From positions 2,790,001 through 2,854,000 of the forward strand of contig NZ_AP027079.1 of assembly GCF_030295385.1 (NCBI RefSeq): DNA of 64,000 nucleotides, given 5' to 3'. The notes beneath the pieces were generated by a model. It ran no database searches. It was not told the origin of the DNA and was given only the letters and a program-made list of their open reading frames with translations. The stretch comes from Geothrix oryzae. GTDB lineage: Bacteria; Acidobacteriota; Holophagae; Holophagales; Holophagaceae. Shown here piece by piece: positions 41,293-49,744 of this stretch; position 1 is the first letter of the stretch, and every line of letters starts with the position of its first letter. Made by a program: the position numbers and the translations under genes.

Positions 41293-41558
41293 TGGAGTTC
41301 CGGACCCCCTTCCTGGAGGAAATCGCCCCCCTCCGAGAAGGGAAAGATAAACCACCCCAAAATCCCCTTAACGCTTGGAACTTCCTCAGAAAAAATGGGT
41401 AAACAATCGTGGTCGCGTGATCTATCATCGTGATCTGCGACACAAACTGCCGATCGTCGCTTCCAGGGGGACACCCTCCTGGTCTATGGGATTGTCGGAT
41501 TTTAGATTTGAACACCGCCAATTCCCTTTCGTGAGCCAGCACTTTCATGAGGTTGGGC
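41293..41558 (+). other. Leader/promoter region of the act-caa3 operon
   Basis: A 266-bp gap of lower GC content between maf and actA, with stretches such as CAGAAAAAATGGGTAAACAA and GGATTTTAGATTTGAAC. It contains a hairpin CCAGGGGG-ACAC-CC..CCTGG near 41463-41482. A promoter for the large respiratory operon must lie here, but I cannot place -35 and -10 boxes with confidence. Confidence 0.5.
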
Positions 41559-42122
41559 ATGCACCAGTTCGACCGAGCGTTCCGCTTCGTCCTGCCCGTC
41601 GCGGCGGTGGCGATCCTCGCCACCGTCCTTTCGGTGGGCTGGCTCACCCAGCCGGACCGGTTCGCCAAGGGCTACGCCCCCGAGCAGCCCATCCCCTTCT
41701 CGCATGAGCTCCACGCCGGCACCCTCAAGATGCAGTGCCAGTACTGCCACTCGGGCGTGGACAAGTCCCGTCATGCGGGCATTCCGAGCGTGGATCTCTG
41801 CATGGGCTGCCACAAGGTCACCCGGACCGACCGCCCCGCCATCCAGAAGCTGGCCAAGATCGCCGCGTCCGGCGAGCCCCTGCCCTGGCAGCGCGTCCAT
41901 ACCCTGCCCGACCATGTCTTCTTCGACCACCGCCCCCATGTGAACGCCGGCATCGCCTGCCAGAGCTGCCACGGCGAAGTGCAGACCATGAAGGTGATCA
42001 CGCGGGAGATGGGCATGCGCATGGGCAACTGCCTGGCCTGCCACCGGGATCCCCATGCCGCGCTGCCGCCGGGCTCGAAGATCACCAAGGGCGCCGAGAA
42101 CTGCGCCGCCTGCCACCGCTAG
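41559..42122 (+). CDS. actA: Alternative complex III pentaheme cytochrome subunit ActA
   Basis: A 187-aa membrane-anchored c-type cytochrome. An N-terminal helix (FVLPVAAVAILATVLSVGWL) is followed by five CXXCH heme motifs: CQYCH, CMGCH, CQSCH, CLACH and CAACH. Several distal His residues suggest bis-His ligation. This matches ActA, which passes electrons from the quinol-oxidising core to a periplasmic cytochrome c. The start is either the ATG at 41559, with GAGG 6-7 nt upstream, or an ATG four codons earlier. It is first in a long operon. Confidence 0.95.
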   Translation: MHQFDRAFRFVLPVAAVAILATVLSVGWLTQPDRFAKGYAPEQPIPFSHELHAGTLKMQCQYCHSGVDKSRHAGIPSVDLCMGCHKVTRTDRPAIQKLAKIAASGEPLPWQRVHTLPDHVFFDHRPHVNAGIACQSCHGEVQTMKVITREMGMRMGNCLACHRDPHAALPPGSKITKGAENCAACHR

Positions 42123-42139
42123 GCCCGGAGGTCCGAACG

Positions 42140-42334
42140 ATGGCCGACCAGAACCGCAAGCCGATCCTCGACCGACTGACCGCCCTGGTGGCCGGCCCCT
42201 TCCTGATGGGACGCGAGGCCCTGAGCCTGGCCTTCCTGCCGGACAAGGACGCCCCTCCGGAGATGCCGCCGAAGGACACCCTCCGCCCCATCCCCATCAC
42301 GCCCCCCGAACACGCCATCAAGCGCCGCGGATGA
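42140..42334 (+). CDS. Small 64-aa protein in the act operon, unknown function
   Basis: A 64-residue protein, MADQNRKPILDRLTALVAG at the start, with a short moderately hydrophobic segment (LTALVAGPFLMGREALSLAF) and then a Pro-rich acidic/basic tail ending HAIKRRG. It has a strong GGAGG ribosome-binding site and fits exactly between actA (17 bp upstream) and actB (4 bp downstream), so it is likely real and co-expressed. It has no heme or Fe-S motifs. It may be an accessory or assembly subunit of alternative complex III. I do not recognise a family. Confidence 0.7.
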   Translation: MADQNRKPILDRLTALVAGPFLMGREALSLAFLPDKDAPPEMPPKDTLRPIPITPPEHAIKRRG

Positions 42335-42338
42335 CCCG

Positions 42339-45300
42339 ATGAAGACACGACTTCCCGAACACGGCCCCCTCGAGACCCCGCGCTTCTGGCGGACCCTCGA
42401 GGAACGCACCGAAACGCCGGAGGCCCAGGCGGCCGCCCATGACGAGTTCCTTCCGGGCGCCGGGCCCACCGGCTACGACGATGTCCACGGCCTGCCCGTC
42501 CAGAGCGGCTTCTCCCGCCGCGACTTCCTGGGCCTGGTCACCGCCAGCGCCGCCCTGGCCGCCACGGTGGCCTGCGACCGCAAGGGCCAGGGCACCGTGG
42601 TGCCCTACACCAAGCGCCCGGTGGAAGTGGTGCCCGGCGTGGCCAACTACTACGCCAGCGCCCACCAGGAAGGCCGCCGCGTCTATCCCGTGCTGGTGAA
42701 GACGCGCGAGGGCCGTCCCATCCACCTCACGGGCAACGACGAGCACCCCGGTGTGAAGGGCAAGACCAGCCCCCGCACCATGGCCGATGTGCTGCGCCTC
42801 TACGACCCCGATCGCCTCCGCGCGCCCAAGGCCGAGGGCCGGGTCATCGGCTGGGCCGAGGCCGAGACCCGCCTGAACGAAGCGCTGAAGGCCGCCAAGG
42901 CCTCGGGCAAGCCCGTGCTCCTGGTGTCCGGCGCCGTGGCCTCGCCCACCCGCAAGGCCCTCCTGGCGGACCTCAAGGCCGCCCTGCCCGTCCTGGAGCA
43001 CCTGGCCTACGAACCCGCCGCCGGCGATGCCGCCGAGGAAGCCGCCAAGGCCAGCTTCGGGCAGCCCGTGGACCTCCAGCCCCGGCTGACGAAGGCCAAG
43101 GTCATCCTGTCCCTCGGGGCCGACTTCCTGAACGGCGAGGATCCCGAATCCCTGGCCGCCTGGGGCGCCCAGCGCCGCCTGAAGAGCGCCCAGGATCCCA
43201 TCAACCGGCTCTGGGTCCTGGAAGGCCCCCTCACGCTCACGGGCACCAACGCGGATGTGCGGGTTCCCGTTTCGCCTTCGCGGCTCGGCGCCGTGGCCTT
43301 CGCCCTGGCGAAGGAACTGGGCGCCAAGGGCTTGTCCCTGCCCGCCGGCACTGACCTGTCCGGGATATCCGCGGGCGCGCCCGCGGATATCCCGGCCGCC
43401 ACCTGGGCCAGCCTGGTGAAGGACCTCCAGCACGCCGGGCGGAACGCCGTGGTTCTCTGCGGCGCCCAGATGCCCGTCGAGGTCCACCAGGCCGCCCACC
43501 TCCTCAACGCCCTGCTGGGTTCCGAGGCTCTCGTCGTCAGTCCCGCCGAGCCCCTGGCCAGCGTCAAGGAGCTCGAGACCGCCGTGCAGGGCATGGCCGC
43601 GGGCCGCTACGCCGCCGCGATCTTCTGGGATGTGAATCCCGCCTTCTCGTACCCCAAGGCCAGCGCCTGGAAGGAGGCCGTGGCCAAGGTGCCCTTCCGC
43701 GCCTGGATCGGCCAGGTGGAGGATGAGACCTCCGCCCAATGCCAGGTGCTGCTGCCCGAGAACCACTGGCTGGAAAGCTGGGGCGACTTCAGCACCCCCG
43801 GCGCCGCGGTCCTCCAGCAGCCCACCATCGGCACGCTCTACGACACCCGCCAGGGTGAGGACATCCTCCTGGGCGCCCTGAAGGCGCTCGGCGCCTCCGC
43901 GCCGGACGGCTACCACGCCTACCTGCAGGCCCGCTGGCGGAAGGACCTCCCCCTCGGCACCTCCTTCGAGCAGGCCCTGCACGACGGCCTCGTGAAGACC
44001 GAATCGAAAGCTGCTGCGCCGACCTTCAGGGGCGCTTCGGTCGCCGCCGCCGCCAAGCGCGCCGCGGATTCCAAGGCCGATGGCCTGGAACTGGTGCTCT
44101 TCCCCGGCTTCGCCACCCACGATGGCCGCCATGCCAACAACAGCTGGCTGCAGGAGACCCCCGATCCCATCACCAAGATGACCTGGGACAACCCCCTGGC
44201 CGTATCCGTGCAGGACGCGCAGGCTCTCGGCATCCAGGAGGGCGACTTCGTCACCCTCGCCGTGGAGGGCACCACCCTGCGGCTGCCCGCGGTCATCCAG
44301 CCCGGCCAGGCCAAGGGCGTGCTCGCCCTGGCGCTGGGCTACGGCCGCGGCACCGGCGGCGTGGCCAAGGGCGTGGGCGCCAACGCCTACCCCCTCATGG
44401 GCCTCGATCCCGCCAGCGCCAATGTCCGCAAGGGCGCGCGCCTCGCCAAGGCCGGCGGGACGAAGGAGCTCTCCCGCACCCAGAGCCACCACCGCATGGA
44501 GGGTCGCGACATCGTCCGCTCCCTCACCATGGACGAGTTCGCGCACAACCCCCAGGGGCACCACCACATGCCCGAGCTGGTCTCGCTCTACGAGGACCAG
44601 AAGTTCCCCGATCACAAGTGGGGCATGGTCATCGACCTGGCCGCCTGCACGGGCTGCTCGGCCTGCGTGGTCGCCTGCCAGTCGGAGAACAATGTTCCGG
44701 TGGTGGGGCCCGAGCAGGTGGCCCGGGGCCGCGAGATGCACTGGATCCGCATCGACCGCTACTACGAGGGCGAGCTGGAGAACCCGAAGGTGGTGCACCA
44801 ACCCATGTTGTGCCAACACTGCGACAACGCGCCCTGCGAGAATGTCTGCCCGGTGAACGCCACCAACCACAGCCCGGACGGCCTGAACCAGATGGCCTAC
44901 AACCGCTGCGTGGGCACCCGCTACTGCGCCAACAACTGCCCCTACAAGGTGCGCCGCTTCAACTTCCTCGAATACACCGCCTACAAGACCGAGCCTGAGA
45001 CCCTGGCGAACAACCCCGAGGTCACGGTCCGTCCCCGCGGCGTCATGGAGAAGTGCTCCTTCTGCGTGCAGCGCATCAACGATGTGAAGATCCGCGCCAA
45101 GGGCGAGAGCCGCCCCATCCTCGACGGCGAGATCACCACCGCCTGCATGGCGGGCTGCCCCTCCGACGCCATCGTCTTCGGCGACCTGAAGGATCCTAAG
45201 AGCAAGGTCGCCCAGCTGGTGGCCGCCAGCCGCGCCTACCGCGTGCTGGAGGAGGTGGGTGCCAAGCCCGCCATCTCGTACCTGGCCGATCTGAAGAACC

Positions 45301-45341
45301 CCGCCGACAAGGCCACCGTGGGAGGTCCCCATGCGCACTGA
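42339..45341 (+). CDS. actB: Alternative complex III iron-sulfur/molybdopterin-like subunit ActB
   Basis: A 1000-aa subunit fusing a molybdopterin-oxidoreductase-like domain, which lacks cofactor in known ActB, with an FeS domain. The N-terminus has a Tat signal (SRRDFLGLVTASAALAATVA). The C-terminal third carries clusters in CTGCSACVVACQSEN, CQHCDNAPCENVCPVNA, CVGTRYCANNCPYKV and CSFCVQRI with CMAGCPSDA. These would form three 4Fe-4S and one 3Fe-4S or four 4Fe-4S centres. Residues 341-353 (SGISAGAPADIPA) are encoded by a perfect palindrome. Electrons from menaquinol reach ActA through this chain. Confidence 0.95.
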   Translation: MKTRLPEHGPLETPRFWRTLEERTETPEAQAAAHDEFLPGAGPTGYDDVHGLPVQSGFSRRDFLGLVTASAALAATVACDRKGQGTVVPYTKRPVEVVPGVANYYASAHQEGRRVYPVLVKTREGRPIHLTGNDEHPGVKGKTSPRTMADVLRLYDPDRLRAPKAEGRVIGWAEAETRLNEALKAAKASGKPVLLVSGAVASPTRKALLADLKAALPVLEHLAYEPAAGDAAEEAAKASFGQPVDLQPRLTKAKVILSLGADFLNGEDPESLAAWGAQRRLKSAQDPINRLWVLEGPLTLTGTNADVRVPVSPSRLGAVAFALAKELGAKGLSLPAGTDLSGISAGAPADIPAATWASLVKDLQHAGRNAVVLCGAQMPVEVHQAAHLLNALLGSEALVVSPAEPLASVKELETAVQGMAAGRYAAAIFWDVNPAFSYPKASAWKEAVAKVPFRAWIGQVEDETSAQCQVLLPENHWLESWGDFSTPGAAVLQQPTIGTLYDTRQGEDILLGALKALGASAPDGYHAYLQARWRKDLPLGTSFEQALHDGLVKTESKAAAPTFRGASVAAAAKRAADSKADGLELVLFPGFATHDGRHANNSWLQETPDPITKMTWDNPLAVSVQDAQALGIQEGDFVTLAVEGTTLRLPAVIQPGQAKGVLALALGYGRGTGGVAKGVGANAYPLMGLDPASANVRKGARLAKAGGTKELSRTQSHHRMEGRDIVRSLTMDEFAHNPQGHHHMPELVSLYEDQKFPDHKWGMVIDLAACTGCSACVVACQSENNVPVVGPEQVARGREMHWIRIDRYYEGELENPKVVHQPMLCQHCDNAPCENVCPVNATNHSPDGLNQMAYNRCVGTRYCANNCPYKVRRFNFLEYTAYKTEPETLANNPEVTVRPRGVMEKCSFCVQRINDVKIRAKGESRPILDGEITTACMAGCPSDAIVFGDLKDPKSKVAQLVAASRAYRVLEEVGAKPAISYLADLKNPADKATVGGPHAH
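43360..43395. repeat. Perfect 36-nt palindrome inside actB
   Basis: Positions 43360-43377 (CCGGGATATCCGCGGGCG) are followed directly by their exact reverse complement (43378-43395). The length equals 12 codons and the reading frame is kept. There is no spacer, so an RNA hairpin would have a tiny loop. It may be a palindromic insertion element that was tolerated in a protein loop. Confidence 0.9.
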
Positions 45342-46737
45342 TGCCGCCATCCCGGCCGGCGACATCCCTGAGGGCCTGGTTGAACCGTCGCTTTATGTGG
45401 GCAAGGTCACGCCCGGCAGCCTCGACGACCAGGTGCTGGCCTTCCCCGAGACCAAGCCCCCGAGGAAGTGGTACTTCGCCCTGGCCATCACGCTGACCGC
45501 GGCCCTCATCGGCGTCGTATCCATCGGCTATACCTTCTACCTGGGCATCGGCGCCTGGGGCAACAGCAGCCCCGTGTTCTGGGCCTTCGACATCATCAAC
45601 TTCGTGTTCTGGGTGGGCATCGGCCACGCCGGCACGCTGATCTCGGCCATCCTCTTCCTCTTCCGCAAGCGCTGGCGCAACGCCATCGCCCGCTTCGCCG
45701 AGGCGATGACGATCTTCGCGGTCATCTGCGCCGTGATCTTCCCGCTGATCCATGTGGGCCGCCCCTGGCTGGCCTACTGGCTCTTCCCCTACCCGAACCA
45801 GCGCGCCCTCTGGACCAACTTCCGGTCGCCGCTGCTGTGGGATGTCTTCGCGGTGAACACCTACTTCTCCGTCTCCCTGATGTTCTGGTATCTGGGCCTC
45901 ATCCCCGACATCGCCTCCATGCGCGACCGGACCACCAGCAAGCTGCGGAAGGTCATCTACACCGTGCTGGCCATGGGCTGGCGCGGGGCCGCCTCCCACT
46001 GGCAGCACTACGAGAAGGCCTACCTGCTGCTGGCGGGCCTGGCCACAGGCCTGGTGCTGTCCGTGCACTCGGTGGTGAGCTTCGACTTCGCCACCTCCGT
46101 GGTGCCCGGCTGGCACATGACCATCTTCCCGCCCTACTTCGTGGCGGGCGCCATCTTCGCCGGCTTCGCCATGGTGGTGATGGTGCTGGTGGTGGTGCGC
46201 GAGACCATGGAGCTGAAGAACCTCATCACCATGCGGCACCTGGATGTGATGAACAAGGTGATCCTCTCCATGAGCTGCATCATGGGCTACAGCTACATGA
46301 TGGAGGGCTTCACGGCCTGGTATTCCATGAACGAATTCCTCCACCACGGCTTCATGAACATCATCACGGGCACCTACGGCTGGGCCGGCTGGGTGACCAT
46401 CAGCTGCAACATTCTCATCCCCCAGATCCTCTGGTTCAAGAAGGCCCGGGCCAGCTACTTCTGGATGATCCTGGTGGCCACCGGCGTGACCATCGGCATG
46501 TGGTTCGAGCGCTTCGTGATCATCGTGATCTCGCTGCACCAGGACTACCTGCCTTCCGCCTGGCGCATCTACAAGCCCACCATGGTGGACTTCGGCATCC
46601 TCCTGGGCACCTTCGGGATCTTCTTCACCCTGGTCCTGCTCTTCGCCCGGGTGCTGCCGGTCATCGCCACCACCGAGGTGAAGGCCATCCTGCCGGACGC
46701 GCAACCTTCTCACCATGGAGACGACCACCATGTCTGA
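45331..46737 (+). CDS. actC: Alternative complex III NrfD-like membrane subunit ActC
   Basis: A 468-aa NrfD-family integral membrane protein with about ten helices. It has the ActC sequence pattern WAFDIINFVFWVGIGHAGTL, PLIHVGRPWLAYWLFPYPN, SLMFWYLGLIPDIASMRDR and LAGLATGLVLSVHSVVSFDF. It is the probable menaquinol-oxidising and proton-translocating part of the complex. The last residues HHGDDHHV are His-rich. Its start overlaps the actB stop by 11 bp, and the actD-actE fusion starts inside its 3' end. Confidence 0.95.
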   Translation: MRTDAAIPAGDIPEGLVEPSLYVGKVTPGSLDDQVLAFPETKPPRKWYFALAITLTAALIGVVSIGYTFYLGIGAWGNSSPVFWAFDIINFVFWVGIGHAGTLISAILFLFRKRWRNAIARFAEAMTIFAVICAVIFPLIHVGRPWLAYWLFPYPNQRALWTNFRSPLLWDVFAVNTYFSVSLMFWYLGLIPDIASMRDRTTSKLRKVIYTVLAMGWRGAASHWQHYEKAYLLLAGLATGLVLSVHSVVSFDFATSVVPGWHMTIFPPYFVAGAIFAGFAMVVMVLVVVRETMELKNLITMRHLDVMNKVILSMSCIMGYSYMMEGFTAWYSMNEFLHHGFMNIITGTYGWAGWVTISCNILIPQILWFKKARASYFWMILVATGVTIGMWFERFVIIVISLHQDYLPSAWRIYKPTMVDFGILLGTFGIFFTLVLLFARVLPVIATTEVKAILPDAQPSHHGDDHHV

Positions 46738-47872
46738 GACCTCCTACGCCGTCCTCGGCACTTTCGAGACGCCCGACGCCCTGATGCAGGCCATCCCCAA
46801 GGTCCGCGCCAGCAAGCTCGGCACCGTCGAGGCCTACACGCCCTACGCCATCCACGGCATCGAAGAGGCCCTGGGCCTCCGCCGCTCGCCCCTGGGCGGC
46901 ATGGTCCTGGTCATGGGCATCCTGGGGGCGCTCACGGCCTTCGGGTTCCAGTACTGGATCAGCGCCATCGACTACCCGATCATCACGGGCGGCAAGGCCC
47001 CGGACTCCTGGGAGGCCTTCATCCCCATCATGTTCGAGGTGACGGTGCTCTTCGCCACCTTCACCGCGGGCCTGGGGATGCTGTTCCTCCTGAACAAGCT
47101 GCCCTTCTTCGGGCACCCGGTGCTGTCCTCCAAGTCCATCAAGAGCATCACCCGCGATCGCTATGTCCTGGCCCTGGAAGCCGAAAGCGAGGCCTTCGAC
47201 AGCGCCGCCGCCGCCGTCGCCCTCCAGGCCGCCGGGGCCTCCCAGGTGGAGATCCTGCCGGCGCCGGATCGGAGTCCCTTCCTCACCAGCGACTACATCC
47301 TGCGGGCGGCCGGGGGCATCTTCACCGCCTGCCTGGGTGCCGGTCTCGTGATGTACTTCGCCATCAAGCTGTTCCCGGTGATGGCCCCCATGAAATACAT
47401 GCAGGATCAGCCCCGCCTGAACGCCCAGAAGCCCTCCAGCTTCTTCAAGGATGGCCATGGCATGCAGCGGCCGGTGGCCGGCACCGTGGCCCGGGGCCAC
47501 CTGCCCACCGCCACGGGCACGCAGGAGGAAGCCGCCACCCTGGCGAACCCCCTGCCGCGCACCCGGGAGGTCTTCGCCGTGGGCCGCCAGGCCTACAAGA
47601 ACCGCTGCGAGGTCTGTCACGGCTCCGTGGGCGACGGCGTGGGCAGCCTGACCGCCGCCTACGGGGGCAAACCCGCCAACCTGCAGGCTCAGCAGTTCCG
47701 CGATTACCCCGACGGCAAGATCTACTGGGCCATCGTGAACGGTAAGAACGCCATGCCTTCGCACGCCGCGGACCTCAGCGAGTCCCAGCGCTGGGCCGTC
47801 GTGCATTATGTGCGGGCCCTGCAGCGCGCCCAGAACGCCAAGGACGAGGACCTGAAGGTGGCCATTCCATGA
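46730..47872 (+). CDS. Fused ActD (DUF3341) and ActE-like monoheme cytochrome c
   Basis: A 380-aa fusion. Residues 1-175 form ActD: a soluble start (SYAVLGTFETPDALMQAIPK), then two helices (GGMVLVMGILGALTAFGFQYW and FIPIMFEVTVLFATFTAGLG). A third helix near residue 210 (FTACLGAGLVMYFAIKLF) leads to a periplasmic cytochrome c domain with CEVCH and, as likely distal ligand, Met in GKNAMPSHAADLSESQ. In Rhodothermus marinus ActD and ActE are separate proteins. The start is an ATG at 46730, with GGAG 9 nt upstream, inside the end of actC. It overlaps actF by 4 bp. Confidence 0.88.
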   Translation: MSETSYAVLGTFETPDALMQAIPKVRASKLGTVEAYTPYAIHGIEEALGLRRSPLGGMVLVMGILGALTAFGFQYWISAIDYPIITGGKAPDSWEAFIPIMFEVTVLFATFTAGLGMLFLLNKLPFFGHPVLSSKSIKSITRDRYVLALEAESEAFDSAAAAVALQAAGASQVEILPAPDRSPFLTSDYILRAAGGIFTACLGAGLVMYFAIKLFPVMAPMKYMQDQPRLNAQKPSSFFKDGHGMQRPVAGTVARGHLPTATGTQEEAATLANPLPRTREVFAVGRQAYKNRCEVCHGSVGDGVGSLTAAYGGKPANLQAQQFRDYPDGKIYWAIVNGKNAMPSHAADLSESQRWAVVHYVRALQRAQNAKDEDLKVAIP

Positions 47873-49032
47873 GCCAGAACCCCATGAGTCAGAACAACAA
47901 CACCTCCAACCTGCTTTGGGGGGCCACGGCCCTCGGGGCCCTGGGCGTGGTCGGCGCCTACTTTGCCGCCGGTCCCGAACGGTTCTGGGCCAACTGGATC
48001 CTCTGGTTCGTGCTCCTGTTCACCCTGGGCCTGGGTTCCCTCTTCATCGTGGCCCTGGAGCATCTGGTGAGCGCCAAGTGGAGCGTGCCCGTGCGCCGCA
48101 TCCCCGAGCGCCTGGCCACCCTGCTGATCCCCGCCATCCCCGTGGGGCTCATCGCCCTGGCCGCCATCCCTGTCCTCTACCCCGGGGCCCGGCCTGAAGC
48201 GGCCCACCACCCCATCCTGGCCGGCAAGGCCTTCTGGCTGAGCCTCCCCTTCTTCTCCGTCCGCACCCTCATCGCCTTCGCCCTCGTGCTCCTGGGCCTG
48301 GCCGTGCTGGTGGGCGGCTCGCTGAAGCAGGACGCCTCCAAGGATCCGGCCTTCAATGTCCGCGCCCGCAAGTTCGCCCCGGCCTTCATGGCGATCTTCG
48401 CCCTGGTGATCACCCTGGTGGCCTTCGACTGGATCTCCGGTCTCACGCCCGAGTGGTACAGCGACATCTTCGGCGTCTATGTGTTCGCCGGGGCCTTCCT
48501 CAGCGGCCTGGCCGCCACGGCGCTGGCGGTCCTCTACCTCCAGAACCAGGGTCGGCTCGAGGGCGTGCGCGGCGACCACCTCTACAACCTGGGCGGCTTC
48601 CTCTTCGCCTTCACCGTGTTCTGGTCCTACATCGGCTTCGCCCAGTACATGCTCATGTGGTACGCCAACCTGCCGGATGAGGTCATCTACTACAAGATCC
48701 GCCTGGCCGGCGCCTGGCGCGCCATCACCATCTCTCTCGCCCTCCTGCATTTCGTGCTGCCCTTCTTCGCCCTGGTGACCCGCGATTCGAAGAAGGACCC
48801 CAAGCGTCTGCGCCGGGTGGCCCTGCTCATGCTGGGCGCCCATGTCCTGGACATCTACTGGCTCATCTTCCCCGTGCTTGGCGCCAAGCCCCACTTCTCC
48901 TGGCCCGAGCTCAGCTTCGCCCTCTTCTTCCTGGGCGGGATCCTCCTCTGGGTCCGCGGCGCCATGCAGAAGGGCGAGGACATGCCCGTCGGCGATCCCT
49001 TCCTGCGCGAGGGTCTGGAGTTCCGCCTATGA
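47869..49032 (+). CDS. actF: Alternative complex III membrane subunit ActF
   Basis: A 387-aa integral membrane protein with about ten helices. It resembles ActC remotely, as expected for ActF, with features such as WILWFVLLFTLGLGSLFIVA, LEHLVSAKWSVPVRRIPER, AFDWISGLTPEWYSDIFGVY and GFAQYMLMWYANLPDEVIYY. The ActC-ActF pair forms the membrane core. The start is an ATG at 47869 overlapping the previous stop (ATGA), or one five codons later. A cytochrome c gene follows with a 4-bp overlap. Confidence 0.92.
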   Translation: MSQNPMSQNNNTSNLLWGATALGALGVVGAYFAAGPERFWANWILWFVLLFTLGLGSLFIVALEHLVSAKWSVPVRRIPERLATLLIPAIPVGLIALAAIPVLYPGARPEAAHHPILAGKAFWLSLPFFSVRTLIAFALVLLGLAVLVGGSLKQDASKDPAFNVRARKFAPAFMAIFALVITLVAFDWISGLTPEWYSDIFGVYVFAGAFLSGLAATALAVLYLQNQGRLEGVRGDHLYNLGGFLFAFTVFWSYIGFAQYMLMWYANLPDEVIYYKIRLAGAWRAITISLALLHFVLPFFALVTRDSKKDPKRLRRVALLMLGAHVLDIYWLIFPVLGAKPHFSWPELSFALFFLGGILLWVRGAMQKGEDMPVGDPFLREGLEFRL

Positions 49033-49736
49033 AGATCCACGATTACCTCTCCTCCGAGGAGCTGAAGCGCCTGGGCTCCGCCCTGCTGGTGGTGGTCTGC
49101 TTCATCTTCATCGCCGGCTTCTTCGCCTTCACCGTGCTGCCCGGCCTGCGCTACCAGGCCCACACCACGCCGGACGCACCCATTCAGGCCGTGCAGGGCG
49201 AGACGGGCTGGCTGGATCCCACGGACTACCCCGCCACCGCCCGGCAGGTCATCCCGCCCATCGATCCGGCCACCGTGATGACACCAAACCCCGCGCTCAT
49301 GGCCCGCGGCAAGGCGGTCTACGCCCAGACCTGCGCCACCTGCCATGGCGTGGATGGCAAGGGCGATGGCCCCGGCGGCGCGGGGCTCACCCCCAAGCCC
49401 CGCAACTTCACCGTCAAGGCGGCCTGGAAGAACGGCACCCGCGTGGAAGACATCTACAAGACCTTGGAGGAGGGCATCAAGGGCAGCTCGATGGTCTCCT
49501 ACGCCTACCTCTCCAAGAAGGACCGCATGGCCCTGGCCCATGTGGTGCAGTCGCTCGGAGCCTATGACCACGGCACCAGCGACCCCAAGGCCATCGCCGC
49601 GCTGGAGAAGCTGTTCGCCAGCGCCGGCGAGGTGATCCCCAACCGCATCCCCGTATCGCGGGCGGTGGACCTCCTCTGCCGCGAATACGAATCGGCCCGG
49701 GCCGAGGCCAAACCAGCCGCCCCGGTGCAGCGTTGA
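49029..49736 (+). CDS. Membrane-anchored monoheme cytochrome c
   Basis: A 235-aa protein with an N-terminal helix (LGSALLVVVCFIFIAGFFAF) and one heme motif, CATCH in VYAQTCATCHGVDGKGDGPG. A Met-containing loop (SSMVSYAYLSKKDRMALAHV) provides the probable axial ligand. It is encoded immediately after actF and before the SCO gene. It may be the electron carrier between complex III and the caa3 oxidase, or a second ActE. It overlaps actF and ends just before sco. The C-terminal tail is Ala-rich with KPAAPVQR. Confidence 0.9.
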   Translation: MKIHDYLSSEELKRLGSALLVVVCFIFIAGFFAFTVLPGLRYQAHTTPDAPIQAVQGETGWLDPTDYPATARQVIPPIDPATVMTPNPALMARGKAVYAQTCATCHGVDGKGDGPGGAGLTPKPRNFTVKAAWKNGTRVEDIYKTLEEGIKGSSMVSYAYLSKKDRMALAHVVQSLGAYDHGTSDPKAIAALEKLFASAGEVIPNRIPVSRAVDLLCREYESARAEAKPAAPVQR

Positions 49737-49744
49737 GGCCCGCC

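Noticed and set aside
42318-45365. A 1015-aa open frame antisense to actB
   Set aside because: Rich in Gly, His, Val and Leu repeats with no domain; it mirrors the codons of actB.
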